Of a stretch of 18,383 bases of DNA, positions 1-6,396 are shown one piece after another; position 1 is the first letter of the stretch, and every line of letters begins with the position of its first letter. The position numbers and the translations under genes are program-made. Source of the stretch: an uncultured Alphaproteobacteria bacterium (GTDB lineage Bacteria; Pseudomonadota; Alphaproteobacteria; UBA9655). The DNA lies in NCBI GenBank assembly GCA_937967795.1, contig CALBSK010000045.1, positions 1-18,383 of the forward strand, written 5' to 3'. The notes below the pieces were generated by a model that worked only from the letters and a program-made list of their open reading frames with translations, did not search any database and was not told where the DNA came from.

Positions 1-12
1 CGATACTTTACC

Positions 13-465
13 TCACCTTTCTTTCAGTGTCACACACCTTTGCAGACAAGACACGATTTTTCTGATTTTTATCTCTTTAAGAAGTGGAAAATACTGCTGT
101 AAACTTCCAAGAATAATACATTCACATTGCTCAAGAAATTGAGCGGTTTTTTCTGTCTGACAATAAAGATTAACATTTTTATCTTGCGGAGATAAGGGCC
201 CTAATTGGCTGTCATATATTTTTAAAACCCAGACAGGACCTATTATATCTATAATTTGAGAACAGACGTGCTTCCAAAGAGGATCTTCTATAAGTGAAAG
301 GCACTGTTGAGCTTGGGATTGAACATCATCAGCTCCACTTTCCTTTTCTTTAGGCAATTCTTGAGACAATATTGGATAAAATTTACTTCGTCTTTTAAAA
401 CTGGAGTTTCCTGTGAACCTAAATGATTTTTCCTGACGGTTTAAATAAGTCTCAATAGCTTGCAT
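13..465 (-). CDS. Small protein resembling a stand-alone DnaA N-terminal domain
   Basis: This complete 150-aa ORF starts at an ATG (463-465), with GGAG placed 7 nt upstream, and ends in TGA. Residues 1-55 are polar and basic. Residues ~60-135 follow the pattern of the DnaA N-terminal domain: an acidic residue plus LW near 61-64, an amphipathic helix with IIDIIG (71-76), a QLGPLSPQDKNV stretch (87-98), a strand NLYC (99-102), then a helix holding FLEQ (110-113) and a final strand EIKI (131-134). In full DnaA this domain binds DnaB or other partners, but the AAA+ and DNA-binding parts are absent here. DnaA_N-only proteins are known near conjugative elements of Rickettsiales, so it may be a replication accessory of the element whose tra genes lie to the right. 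The family call is pattern recognition only. A plain hypothetical protein is the alternative. Confidence 0.55.
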   Translation of the reverse strand: MQAIETYLNRQEKSFRFTGNSSFKRRSKFYPILSQELPKEKESGADDVQSQAQQCLSLIEDPLWKHVCSQIIDIIGPVWVLKIYDSQLGPLSPQDKNVNLYCQTEKTAQFLEQCECIILGSLQQYFPLLKEIKIRKIVSCLQRCVTLKER

Positions 466-568
466 GAGGGTACTCCGTAAAGCCCCCTATACTTGTCTAT
501 TCTATTAAAAACAGTGTTACGACAGAGTTTACTTTTTAATCCACAGTGTATACCATGCCATAAAATAA

Positions 569-602
569 GAAGGAGGAACCACCACTATACTAAACCTCCT
601 TC
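569..602 (+). promoter_or_regulatory. Hairpin sequestering a consensus Shine-Dalgarno, no start codon
   Basis: GAAGGAGG (569-576) pairs perfectly with CCTCCTTC (595-602) across an 18-nt loop. The 5' arm is a strong Shine-Dalgarno for the plus strand, but no ATG, GTG or TTG follows at a usable distance, so it is not an ordinary ribosome binding site. The terminator hairpin (620-652) starts 17 nt further on. The pair could be part of one small structured RNA. On the minus strand the same hairpin is followed by TTATTTTA and might act as a weak terminator. Confidence 0.35.
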
Positions 603-619
603 CTAAGCTTACAAACTAC

Positions 620-659
620 GCAGAGTGTTTAGGGAGGCTAAAAACGCTCTGCATTTTTT
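620..659 (+). terminator. Intrinsic terminator on the plus strand
   Basis: The arms 620-630 and 642-652 form an 11-bp stem with one G-U pair, around an 11-nt loop. One A and then six T residues (654-659) follow directly. The T-run lies only on the plus-strand 3' side, so it terminates rightward transcription. No plus-strand gene lies upstream in the window: the gene to the left reads away from it. A short unannotated transcript beginning somewhere in 480-570 is therefore implied. Confidence 0.6.
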
Positions 660-682
660 GTATTCATTGAGTGAAAAGAACA

Positions 683-778
683 TTAACCAATTTCAACACC
701 CAAAAAGAAATCAATTGATTTCCGTTCTTTTCCATTATTAATTTGGCTGAATAAACTTTGGAAGCGCTGTTTAGTCAT
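683..778 (-). CDS. Possible 31-aa small protein
   Basis: An ATG (776-778) opens a 31-codon frame ending in TAA. The product starts MTKQRFQSLF, has a basic centre (GKERK, 16-20) and ends FFLGVEIG. Upstream there is only a weak AGGT about 10 nt before the ATG. I recognise no family. In favour: an amphipathic start and protein-like composition in otherwise AT-rich noncoding DNA. Against: weak ribosome binding site, short length, and a 16-bp palindrome embedded in it that may be the true reason for the sequence. Confidence 0.25.
   Translation of the reverse strand: MTKQRFQSLFSQINNGKERKSIDFFLGVEIG
707..722. repeat. 16-bp perfect palindrome
   Basis: GAAATCAATTGATTTC reads the same on both strands, and the symmetry stops at the flanking A/C pair. 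It is AT-rich with no loop, which suits binding by a dimeric regulator better than an RNA hairpin. It sits about 300 nt upstream of the LysR start and about 240 nt upstream of the divergent minus-strand gene. No regulator can be assigned. Confidence 0.4.
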
Positions 779-1006
779 AGCGGGTATACCTATTCATAGA
801 CTAAATATGAAAATGAGAGCATTGCAATAATTTACCAATGATTTAAATTAGAAACTTAAAAATAAAAAGAGCTATATGAGGTGACCTTATAAGAAGGAAG
901 AAATTTTTTTCTTTAAAAGAGGTAACAAGAGAAGAAAATTCCACTATTTAGAATCAATAATACAAATGGGGAAATATACTATTTTTCAAAAACCTAAGGG
1001 AGAATA

Positions 1007-1963
1007 ATGACACTAAATTCAGAATTAGAAACCACACCTAAATTTAGAAACTTTGATTGGGAGAAAGCCAAGAATTTTTATTTTATTTCAAAACTAGGGA
1101 GCTTTGCGAATGCTGCTCGTTTCTTAAATATTTCTCAATCGGCGTTAAGTCGTCAAGTGATCTATCTCGAGCACCACCTGGGATGTCCTTTATTTGCTCG
1201 TCATAGTGGTGGAATTAAGCTAACACGAAAAGGTGAAGAGCTTTTTGCTGTTGTTGAAAAAACTTTTATAGGATTTAAAAGTTTTACACGTAATACGCAT
1301 GCAGAAATGACGAATGGAAAAAAACGGAAAATTCGGATTGCAGCAACACGTTCATCTGCTGCTTATTTATTAAATGGCCCTATTCTTGAATATAATCGAG
1401 AACACCCCCACTTCATCTTTGAACTCATTGGGGATGATCACTTAATTGATATTGTTTTAAATGATGTGGATATCGCAATTCGGCCTATAGATTTAAATGT
1501 ATATGATATTTCAAAAGAACAAAATGTTCAGCAAGAATATTTATTTAGTTTAGAAAAAAAATTATATGCAAGCCCTGAATATTTAGAAAAATATGGAAAG
1601 CCTCAAACTGTTGAAGAGCTTAAAAACCACCATCTAATTGGTTATGCCCATCCTCATGAACATCCTTATTCTGAAGTCAATTGGATCTTAAAGCTTGGAT
1701 TGCCGGAAGGACAATTACACCAGCCTGTTTTCGCCTCTAATTCAATTGAGTGCGCGATATATGTTGCCGAAAGAGGAATAGGTATTGTCAGTAACTATGA
1801 TGAATATGAGATTATTAAAAAAGCTAATTTGAAAAACATTCTTCCTCATGTAAAATGTAAGGAATTAAAAGAATACTTTATTTACCAAAACTATCTTAAA
1901 GACGATAAAGAGATTATGGATCTTAAAGAATATCTACAGAAAAAAATTCGAGCCCTCCAATAA
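1007..1963 (+). CDS. LysR-family transcriptional regulator
   Basis: This 318-aa DNA-binding regulator has the usual length of the LysR family (about 300 aa). A winged helix-turn-helix occupies residues ~16-76: GSFANAARFL (31-40) and SQSALSRQVIYLE (43-55) are the canonical LysR helices, followed by the wing LGCPLFARHSGGIKLTRKG (58-76). Residues ~108-310 fit the two-lobed periplasmic-binding-type effector domain. The ATG is preceded by AAGGGAGA at good spacing and overlaps the TAA of a 13-codon frame (966-1007) that has no ribosome binding site of its own. The family normally works as a tetramer and often regulates a nearby or divergent gene. The candidates here are the enzyme and transporter at 2127-4812, which read differently, so the target is open. 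The DW-x-K-x-x-x-FY opening is typical of alphaproteobacterial members. Confidence 0.93.
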   Translation: MTLNSELETTPKFRNFDWEKAKNFYFISKLGSFANAARFLNISQSALSRQVIYLEHHLGCPLFARHSGGIKLTRKGEELFAVVEKTFIGFKSFTRNTHAEMTNGKKRKIRIAATRSSAAYLLNGPILEYNREHPHFIFELIGDDHLIDIVLNDVDIAIRPIDLNVYDISKEQNVQQEYLFSLEKKLYASPEYLEKYGKPQTVEELKNHHLIGYAHPHEHPYSEVNWILKLGLPEGQLHQPVFASNSIECAIYVAERGIGIVSNYDEYEIIKKANLKNILPHVKCKELKEYFIYQNYLKDDKEIMDLKEYLQKKIRALQ

Positions 1964-2024
1964 ATCTTTAATGACTCTCCTTTTCGCTTTGGTGAAATTT
2001 AACTTGCTTTGTCACTTTAAGAAA

Positions 2025-2078
2025 TTAAATATAGCCCCAAGTTCTTATTGCTTGAAATTCTTCGCTCATTACTTTCAT
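2025..2078 (-). CDS. 17-aa micro-ORF with consensus ribosome binding site
   Basis: On the minus strand AAAGGAGG (2084-2091) lies 5 nt before an ATG (2076-2078) that opens a 17-codon frame ending in TAA. The peptide is MKVMSEEFQAIRTWGYI. It starts 48 nt after the stop of the heme-oxygenase-like enzyme gene, on the same strand. The match to the ribosome's anti-Shine-Dalgarno is the best outside the tra operon. The C-terminal TWGYI contains two aromatic residues and the N-terminal part is acidic and amphipathic. It could be a modified-peptide substrate of the neighbouring enzyme, a regulatory peptide, or the leftover start of a decayed gene. No homolog is recognised and there is no clear terminator after it. 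Confidence 0.35.
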   Translation of the reverse strand: MKVMSEEFQAIRTWGYI

Positions 2079-2126
2079 ATAATCCTCCTTTGTTTTAATT
2101 TTATTAAAAGGTTAATTTTTTTAATA

Positions 2127-3230
2127 TTACATCTTAAATGTTTTGGCAAGATCTTTTTCCATACTATCGAAAAAATTTAAAGCAAGTTCGAATAAACCCA
2201 AAGTTAATGTGGCATGGGTATAATTCTGGGGCGCAAGATAAGAAGCAAGCTGTACCGGCATATCACAGTGACGATTATCTTGATTGATTTTATAGTGGAG
2301 ATCATAGCCATGAGCTGCATGTGGTTTAGAAGATTTTCTAAGAATACGAGAAATAGGATCTTGTCCTTCATAAAAAGACGCCTCAAAAAGGTTAATTAAG
2401 GCCGAAAAGGCAAGAGGAGATAAAACTGCGGTGTTAGCAAAGGCGTCCATTTGCCATTTTGTTCCAGCTCCAACAGAAAAATCTTCTTTATTCATCCCTA
2501 GATCTCTAAAAACTTGCTCCATAAATTTATGATGCCCAGCTTCATCATGAATATAATGACTGATCCATTCTCGGGCTTTTTCAAAATGAATGAGAGCGGG
2601 TTTCATCAGTTGGCAAGCTTCTGAAGTGACATACCAAGATTGCTTTACAACCCACCCCATTGCTTGGAAAAATTTTTCTTCATCTTGTTTCAGGAGATCT
2701 TCTAAAAATTTTCCAAAACCATCTTGACCGGACCATGTTGTATTTTCCCACTCGAGGCGGTAACAAATAAGATAAGAAACAAAGCTGAGAGGGTCATAAA
2801 GATCTGTGCCAGGAATGAGGGATTTGCTGAGTATCTTGTCCCAATCCCATGTCCACATTGGAGGAATATCTTTTTGGAGCTCGTCAGCAATTTCACATCC
2901 AAAAGTTGCAATAAGAGAAGAGGGAGTGGAAGAATCTATATTTAGCTGAGGACAGGGTTGAAGATCCTTATTCTTAAAATCACGTAAATTTCTGGGTTGG
3001 AGATAAAAAATAGGATATTCTTTCAATTCAGAAATAAATCTTTGAACGTTTTGATTAGAAAAGGAAGAGTGAAGGTGTTGAGTGGCCTCTTTAATCCATC
3101 CCTGATCTTCATCTGTGACATCTACTCCTAAAGAGACCCAAGGGAGTGAGAGGGTAAAGCTTTTATGAGAAGGGGCCCAATTGATATTCAGTTTTTCATG
3201 AGGAACATATGTCATAAGGCTTCTATTCAT
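2127..3230 (-). CDS. Heme-oxygenase-like diiron oxidase-type enzyme
   Basis: About 367 aa from the ATG at 3228-3230. A TTG at 3267-3269 would add 13 residues, and an ATG at 3213-3215 would remove 5. None has a clear ribosome binding site, so the start is uncertain. Numbered from the TTG, the C-terminal ~170 residues show the metal-ligand pattern of the heme-oxygenase-like diiron oxidases (the 'iron-containing redox enzyme' family): E234-x6-H241 in REWISHYIHDEAGHH, E297 in NLFEASFY, and D331-x2-H334 in NQDNRH. The spacing follows the six ligands known in chlamydial CADD. The expected first His of the last helix is K327, with H325 two residues earlier. The N-terminal ~200 residues are unassigned. 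Such enzymes use O2 to cleave or hydroxylate amino acids, fatty acids or peptides; the substrate cannot be told. The gene is divergent from the POT transporter, and a 17-aa ORF follows. Confidence 0.65.
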   Translation of the reverse strand: MNRSLMTYVPHEKLNINWAPSHKSFTLSLPWVSLGVDVTDEDQGWIKEATQHLHSSFSNQNVQRFISELKEYPIFYLQPRNLRDFKNKDLQPCPQLNIDSSTPSSLIATFGCEIADELQKDIPPMWTWDWDKILSKSLIPGTDLYDPLSFVSYLICYRLEWENTTWSGQDGFGKFLEDLLKQDEEKFFQAMGWVVKQSWYVTSEACQLMKPALIHFEKAREWISHYIHDEAGHHKFMEQVFRDLGMNKEDFSVGAGTKWQMDAFANTAVLSPLAFSALINLFEASFYEGQDPISRILRKSSKPHAAHGYDLHYKINQDNRHCDMPVQLASYLAPQNYTHATLTLGLFELALNFFDSMEKDLAKTFKM

Positions 3231-3342
3231 TATTTTTTTATTTTTAGAATATTTATCATAAATTTTCAATAGACTTTTTGATGAGGGAAATGTTCAATAA
3301 AAATAATTTCAAATGAGCGTTTAAGAATAAAGGGGTAAAAAA

Positions 3343-4812
3343 ATGAATTTTAATCTTTTTAAAAAATATCCTTCTCAATTTGGAGGTTTATGTTTTACCC
3401 AAACATCCTATAACTTCAGTTTTTATGGTTTTAAGTCTATCTTTGTTCTTTATATCATTATTCAATTATCTATATCAGAAAGTGAAGCTGTAAGCCTTTT
3501 TGCCACTTTGATGGCGTTATGTTATGGATCTTCCCTTATTGGGGGATGGATTGCAGATAATCGTTTAAGTACAAAGACAACAATTATTCTCGGAGGACTC
3601 TTTCAAGCCCTCGGTTTTTTCTTCTTGATGTTTTCTCAGAAAGAAATTGTTTTCTTTGCTTTGGCATTGGTAAGCTTAGGTTCTGGTTTTTTTAAACCCT
3701 CCTTATCAACATCTATAGGAATGCTTTTTGAAGATCCGAAAGATCCTCAAAAAGACAAAGCCTATTCCACATTCTATATGGTCATGAATTTTGGGAGTTT
3801 CATAGGCCCTCTTCTCTGTGGATTTGTAAGTGAAATTTATGGGGGATATTATACAAGCCTATTACTCATCATCGTGACTTTGATGGGGGGTATTTACCTT
3901 TTTTATAAAAAAATCTCATTTAAGCAAGAAACAGATTCAGCAGAGCTTAAAAATAAATTTGTTTCACATCCTATTTTTATGGGGATAAGCATCCTCATTC
4001 TACTTTTTTGCCTTACATTTCTTTTTAAATATCATGATTCTTTTAGCCACCTCATGAGTGCGATTGCCTTTGGAAGTTTTATTTACCTTGGAAGAATTTA
4101 CTTTCAATCTGATTCTCAAGAACGAAAAAGTATATTAAATATCATTCTTTATATCCTTTTATTTGCCTTCTTTTGTTCTCTTTTTGAGCAAGCCGGTAGT
4201 TCCTTAATGCTGTTTTTTGATAAAGCTGTGGATCGGAAGATTATGGGGATTGAGATTCCTTCTTCTGCCTTGCTCTCGCTAGGGCCTATATTTGTATTAA
4301 TCTGTAGTCCCTTACTTATTTTATTTTCAGAGAAAGTGCTAGAGAAACATCGAAGTATTGATGGATTGGTAAAAGTTGGAGTGGGTTTTTTCCTGACAGG
4401 CCTTAGCTTTTTAATCTTAGCTATCAGTTGTTATCAAGGAAATGCCCTTGTTTCGCCGCTATGGGTTGTATTAGCTATCTTGGTCCAAACACTTGGAGAG
4501 CTTTTAATTGTACCCATAGGGTACTCGAATGTTTCCAAGTTTTCGCCGCCTCGCATTCGGTCCCTTATGATGAGTTTTTGGCTCATGGCTATTGCTTATG
4601 GTAACTATTTGGGAGGTTTTATTGCTCAGTTCTCCTTGAACGATCCAGAGATGCTTGGAAACTCATTAGAGCATTATCAAACCTTCTTCCTAAGTCTTAC
4701 TTTTATGTCATGTGTTCTAGCTCTTTTCTTGTTCCTTTTTTTCTATATCAAGCGATCCAAAAGCTTCTTACGAAAGAGTGGGCTTTTTAAGGTACAAGAG
4801 CAAAAAATTTGA
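3343..4812 (+). CDS. POT/PTR2-family (peptide) transporter of the MFS
   Basis: This 489-aa inner-membrane carrier has about 12-14 hydrophobic segments. POT hallmarks are visible: SFYGFKSIFVLYI (26-38) in the first helix, GGWIADNRLSTKT (67-79), the loop GSGFFKPSLS (113-122) with K118, FYMVMNFGSFIGP (144-156), and FEQAGSSLMLFFDKAVDR (281-298) with E282. The family imports di- and tripeptides with protons. The ExxER motif that serves proton coupling in helix 1 is missing: the three key positions are Q20, Y23 and N24. Proton coupling or direction of transport may therefore differ. The ATG has AAGGGG upstream. The gene is divergent from the diiron-type enzyme, with about 110 nt between the likely starts, so shared control is plausible. 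Short-peptide or metabolite export or import are both possible. Confidence 0.85.
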   Translation: MNFNLFKKYPSQFGGLCFTQTSYNFSFYGFKSIFVLYIIIQLSISESEAVSLFATLMALCYGSSLIGGWIADNRLSTKTTIILGGLFQALGFFFLMFSQKEIVFFALALVSLGSGFFKPSLSTSIGMLFEDPKDPQKDKAYSTFYMVMNFGSFIGPLLCGFVSEIYGGYYTSLLLIIVTLMGGIYLFYKKISFKQETDSAELKNKFVSHPIFMGISILILLFCLTFLFKYHDSFSHLMSAIAFGSFIYLGRIYFQSDSQERKSILNIILYILLFAFFCSLFEQAGSSLMLFFDKAVDRKIMGIEIPSSALLSLGPIFVLICSPLLILFSEKVLEKHRSIDGLVKVGVGFFLTGLSFLILAISCYQGNALVSPLWVVLAILVQTLGELLIVPIGYSNVSKFSPPRIRSLMMSFWLMAIAYGNYLGGFIAQFSLNDPEMLGNSLEHYQTFFLSLTFMSCVLALFLFLFFYIKRSKSFLRKSGLFKVQEQKI

Positions 4813-4866
4813 ATTTCATGTATACTCAATGAGCTTGTCCTATGTAGTCACTTTCTGGAGGGTCCT

Positions 4867-6099
4867 TTACGCTCTTTTGCGAGGACTATCCTCGGTTAAA
4901 TCTCCTATCCAATCATCCAAAGGGGTCAGGAGAAACTCTTCAACGGGAATACCATAATTTCCAATAAGGAGATTTTTTTGGGAGTACGGATAATGAATTT
5001 GATTAAACCTATCAAATTCTGAGAAATGCTTTTCTTTCTTTGTGTTTTTAACCATAATGGCAAGGACAGTTTCTCTTTTTTGAATAATAAAATCGATTTT
5101 TTGGCTGCCTTCTTTCCAATAGAAGACTTCAGTTTTAGTGCCAAAGGAAGAGTTTATTAAATGAGCCCCTACACAACATGTAACCAAGTTATTCCAAGCC
5201 TCTTGATTTTGCCGCATTCTTTCAAAAGTAAAATGACTTTGCGCCGTCATTAAAGCTGTATTAAAAACTTGTAGTTTTGGGTTAGAGGCTCTTTGATGGA
5301 GACGCTGAGGAGAGAAGTTTTTCAATCCTGCGACCAAACCAGCCTGGGAAAGGAGCTCCAGGTAATGGGCCAACGTAGAAACATTACCCACATCTTGAAG
5401 CTGTCCTAGCATTTTTTGATAAGAGAGGATATGCCCTGTGTGATGGCATCCCAACTCCAGGACACCTCTTAAGAGGGCCGGTTTATGAACGCGAGTCATG
5501 AGCATGATGTCCCGCGTAATAATTGTTTCTATGATTGAGTCAATAATATAGCGTGACCATCTCTCTTCATCTTCAATAAGTCTTACAGCCCCAGGATAAC
5601 CTCCAAAATAAGCATATTGCTCAAACGTCCAATTAAAAGCTGCACGGCACTCACCGAATGACCAATGAGGGACGGGGATGACTTCAAATCTTCCTGCGAG
5701 GCTTTCTCCTAATCCTGTTTGAATCAGAAGAGTAGCTGAACCTAAAAGCAGAACTTTCAAATTCAATTTATGAGCAGAATCTTCATCCCAGAGTTTTTTA
5801 ACAATATCTGCCCAATTGGGGATTTTTTGAATTTCATCCAAAATAAGCAGAGCTCCCTGATTATTTTTAGCTTCTTTTGCGCGAAGGCGCCCTAATTCCC
5901 ATTGTTCAACAATCCATGTCGAATCAGGTAATGAGTTTCCATCAGCTGACACATAGTGAGAGGGGGATGAAAGAGACTCTTTGACTTGATAAGCCAGTGT
6001 TGACTTGCCTACTTGCCGAGGCCCCGCTAGAACTTGCATAAAAGCTCTTGGCTCCTCTATTCTTTGCATAATTTTTTGATAAAGTGGACGTTTGTACAC
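4867..6099 (-). CDS. AAA_14 / DUF4143 ATP-binding protein
   Basis: A 410-aa cytoplasmic ATPase. The Walker A motif is GPRQVGKST (26-34), Walker B is LLILDEIQK (84-92), a sensor-like LLLGSA follows (117-122), and the LAGRFEVIPV segment (134-143) and YFGGYPG (164-170) are hallmarks of the AAA_14 family. Residues ~195-370 fit the DUF4143 C-terminal domain, with a nuclease-like flavour that is unproven. These proteins are widespread, occur in many copies in host-associated bacteria, and have no settled function. The start is GTG (6097-6099), supported by GGGGAAGG just upstream and by the conserved RPLYQKIMQRI opening. It lies on the tra strand, 111 nt after the 59-aa ORF, but probably has its own promoter (TATACT nearby). 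It converges on the POT transporter gene with only 54 nt between. Confidence 0.9.
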   Translation of the reverse strand: MYKRPLYQKIMQRIEEPRAFMQVLAGPRQVGKSTLAYQVKESLSSPSHYVSADGNSLPDSTWIVEQWELGRLRAKEAKNNQGALLILDEIQKIPNWADIVKKLWDEDSAHKLNLKVLLLGSATLLIQTGLGESLAGRFEVIPVPHWSFGECRAAFNWTFEQYAYFGGYPGAVRLIEDEERWSRYIIDSIIETIITRDIMLMTRVHKPALLRGVLELGCHHTGHILSYQKMLGQLQDVGNVSTLAHYLELLSQAGLVAGLKNFSPQRLHQRASNPKLQVFNTALMTAQSHFTFERMRQNQEAWNNLVTCCVGAHLINSSFGTKTEVFYWKEGSQKIDFIIQKRETVLAIMVKNTKKEKHFSEFDRFNQIHYPYSQKNLLIGNYGIPVEEFLLTPLDDWIGDLTEDSPRKRA

Positions 6100-6126
6100 A
6101 GTTGCCTTCCCCTTTTATTTTTTCGC

Positions 6127-6157
6127 AGTATATTGAACAAATTTTTTCAAAGAGCAA
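6127..6157 (-). promoter_or_regulatory. Candidate promoter of the AAA_14 gene
   Basis: On the minus strand TTGCTC (6152-6157) is followed after 19 nt by TATACT (6127-6132), about 28 nt before the GTG start at 6099. The -10 is good. The -35 is partial and the spacing is longer than ideal. It would let the ATPase gene be expressed apart from the tra operon. Confidence 0.25.
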
Positions 6158-6210
6158 CCCTCATTATTATAATCTTTCATACACGATGCTATAATAGACT
6201 GAAATTCTTA

Positions 6211-6390
6211 TTAAAAAGGGAGAATTCTCAAAGAGGTGAGAAGATAGAAGCAAAACTCAGCTTCGTTTAGCCCAAGCTTTTTCATGGTCTTTCTCCCGTA
6301 TTTGCCTCCGATCAATGGAAAGACATACTTATACCTTGGATCAACAGCGGTCAGCCCTGGAGAATCACACGTATTAACGATGCCCCCCAT
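6211..6390 (-). CDS. 59-aa ORF directly after traD, possible gene remnant
   Basis: An ATG (6388-6390) lies 6 nt after the traD stop and opens a 59-codon frame ending in TAA. The product starts MGGIVNTCDSPGLTAVDPRY and continues with a basic, Gly-rich middle (GGKYGRKTMKKLGL, 28-41). The first 45 residues look like real protein; the last 14 are hydrophobic and less convincing. The ribosome binding site for the first ATG is weak, but an internal ATG (6283-6285, residue 36) has GGGAGA at ideal spacing and could start a 24-aa peptide. Its operon position after the coupling protein is where processing genes sit in related elements, so this may be the truncated 5' end of such a gene. The family is not recognised. 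Confidence 0.35.
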   Translation of the reverse strand: MGGIVNTCDSPGLTAVDPRYKYVFPLIGGKYGRKTMKKLGLNEAEFCFYLLTSLRILPF

Positions 6391-6396
6391 AGGAAT

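Larger units (their letters stand above)
466..1006. other. 541-nt AT-rich intergenic region with several structures
   Basis: No gene above 60 aa is convincing here. The stretch lies between the start of the DnaA_N-like gene (minus) and the LysR gene (plus), so both of their promoters should be inside. It contains a hairpin around a consensus Shine-Dalgarno (569-602), a plus-strand intrinsic terminator (620-659), a 16-bp palindrome (707-722) inside a possible 31-aa minus-strand ORF (683-778), an 8-bp palindrome GGTATACC (783-790), and an ATTG-N11-CAAT dyad (821-839) that could be a weak LysR-type site. From 840 to 1000 I see only AT-rich DNA and the LysR ribosome binding site. Confidence 0.6.

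Noticed and set aside
966..1007. 13-codon frame whose TAA overlaps the LysR ATG (TAATG)
   Set aside because: The arrangement looks like a coupled leader peptide, but its ATG has no Shine-Dalgarno while the LysR ATG has a good one, so chance is more likely.
1971..2180. 69-aa plus-strand frame starting 8 nt after the LysR stop
   Set aside because: It is Phe/Leu/Lys-rich as expected from random AT-rich DNA, runs antisense into the diiron-type enzyme gene, and has no ribosome binding site.
4880..4894. Small hairpin (CGAGGA / TCCTCG) near the convergent ends of the POT and AAA_14 genes
   Set aside because: It has only a 6-bp stem with a 3-nt loop and no T-run on either strand, and it lies in the last codons of the ATPase gene, so a terminator call is not supported.
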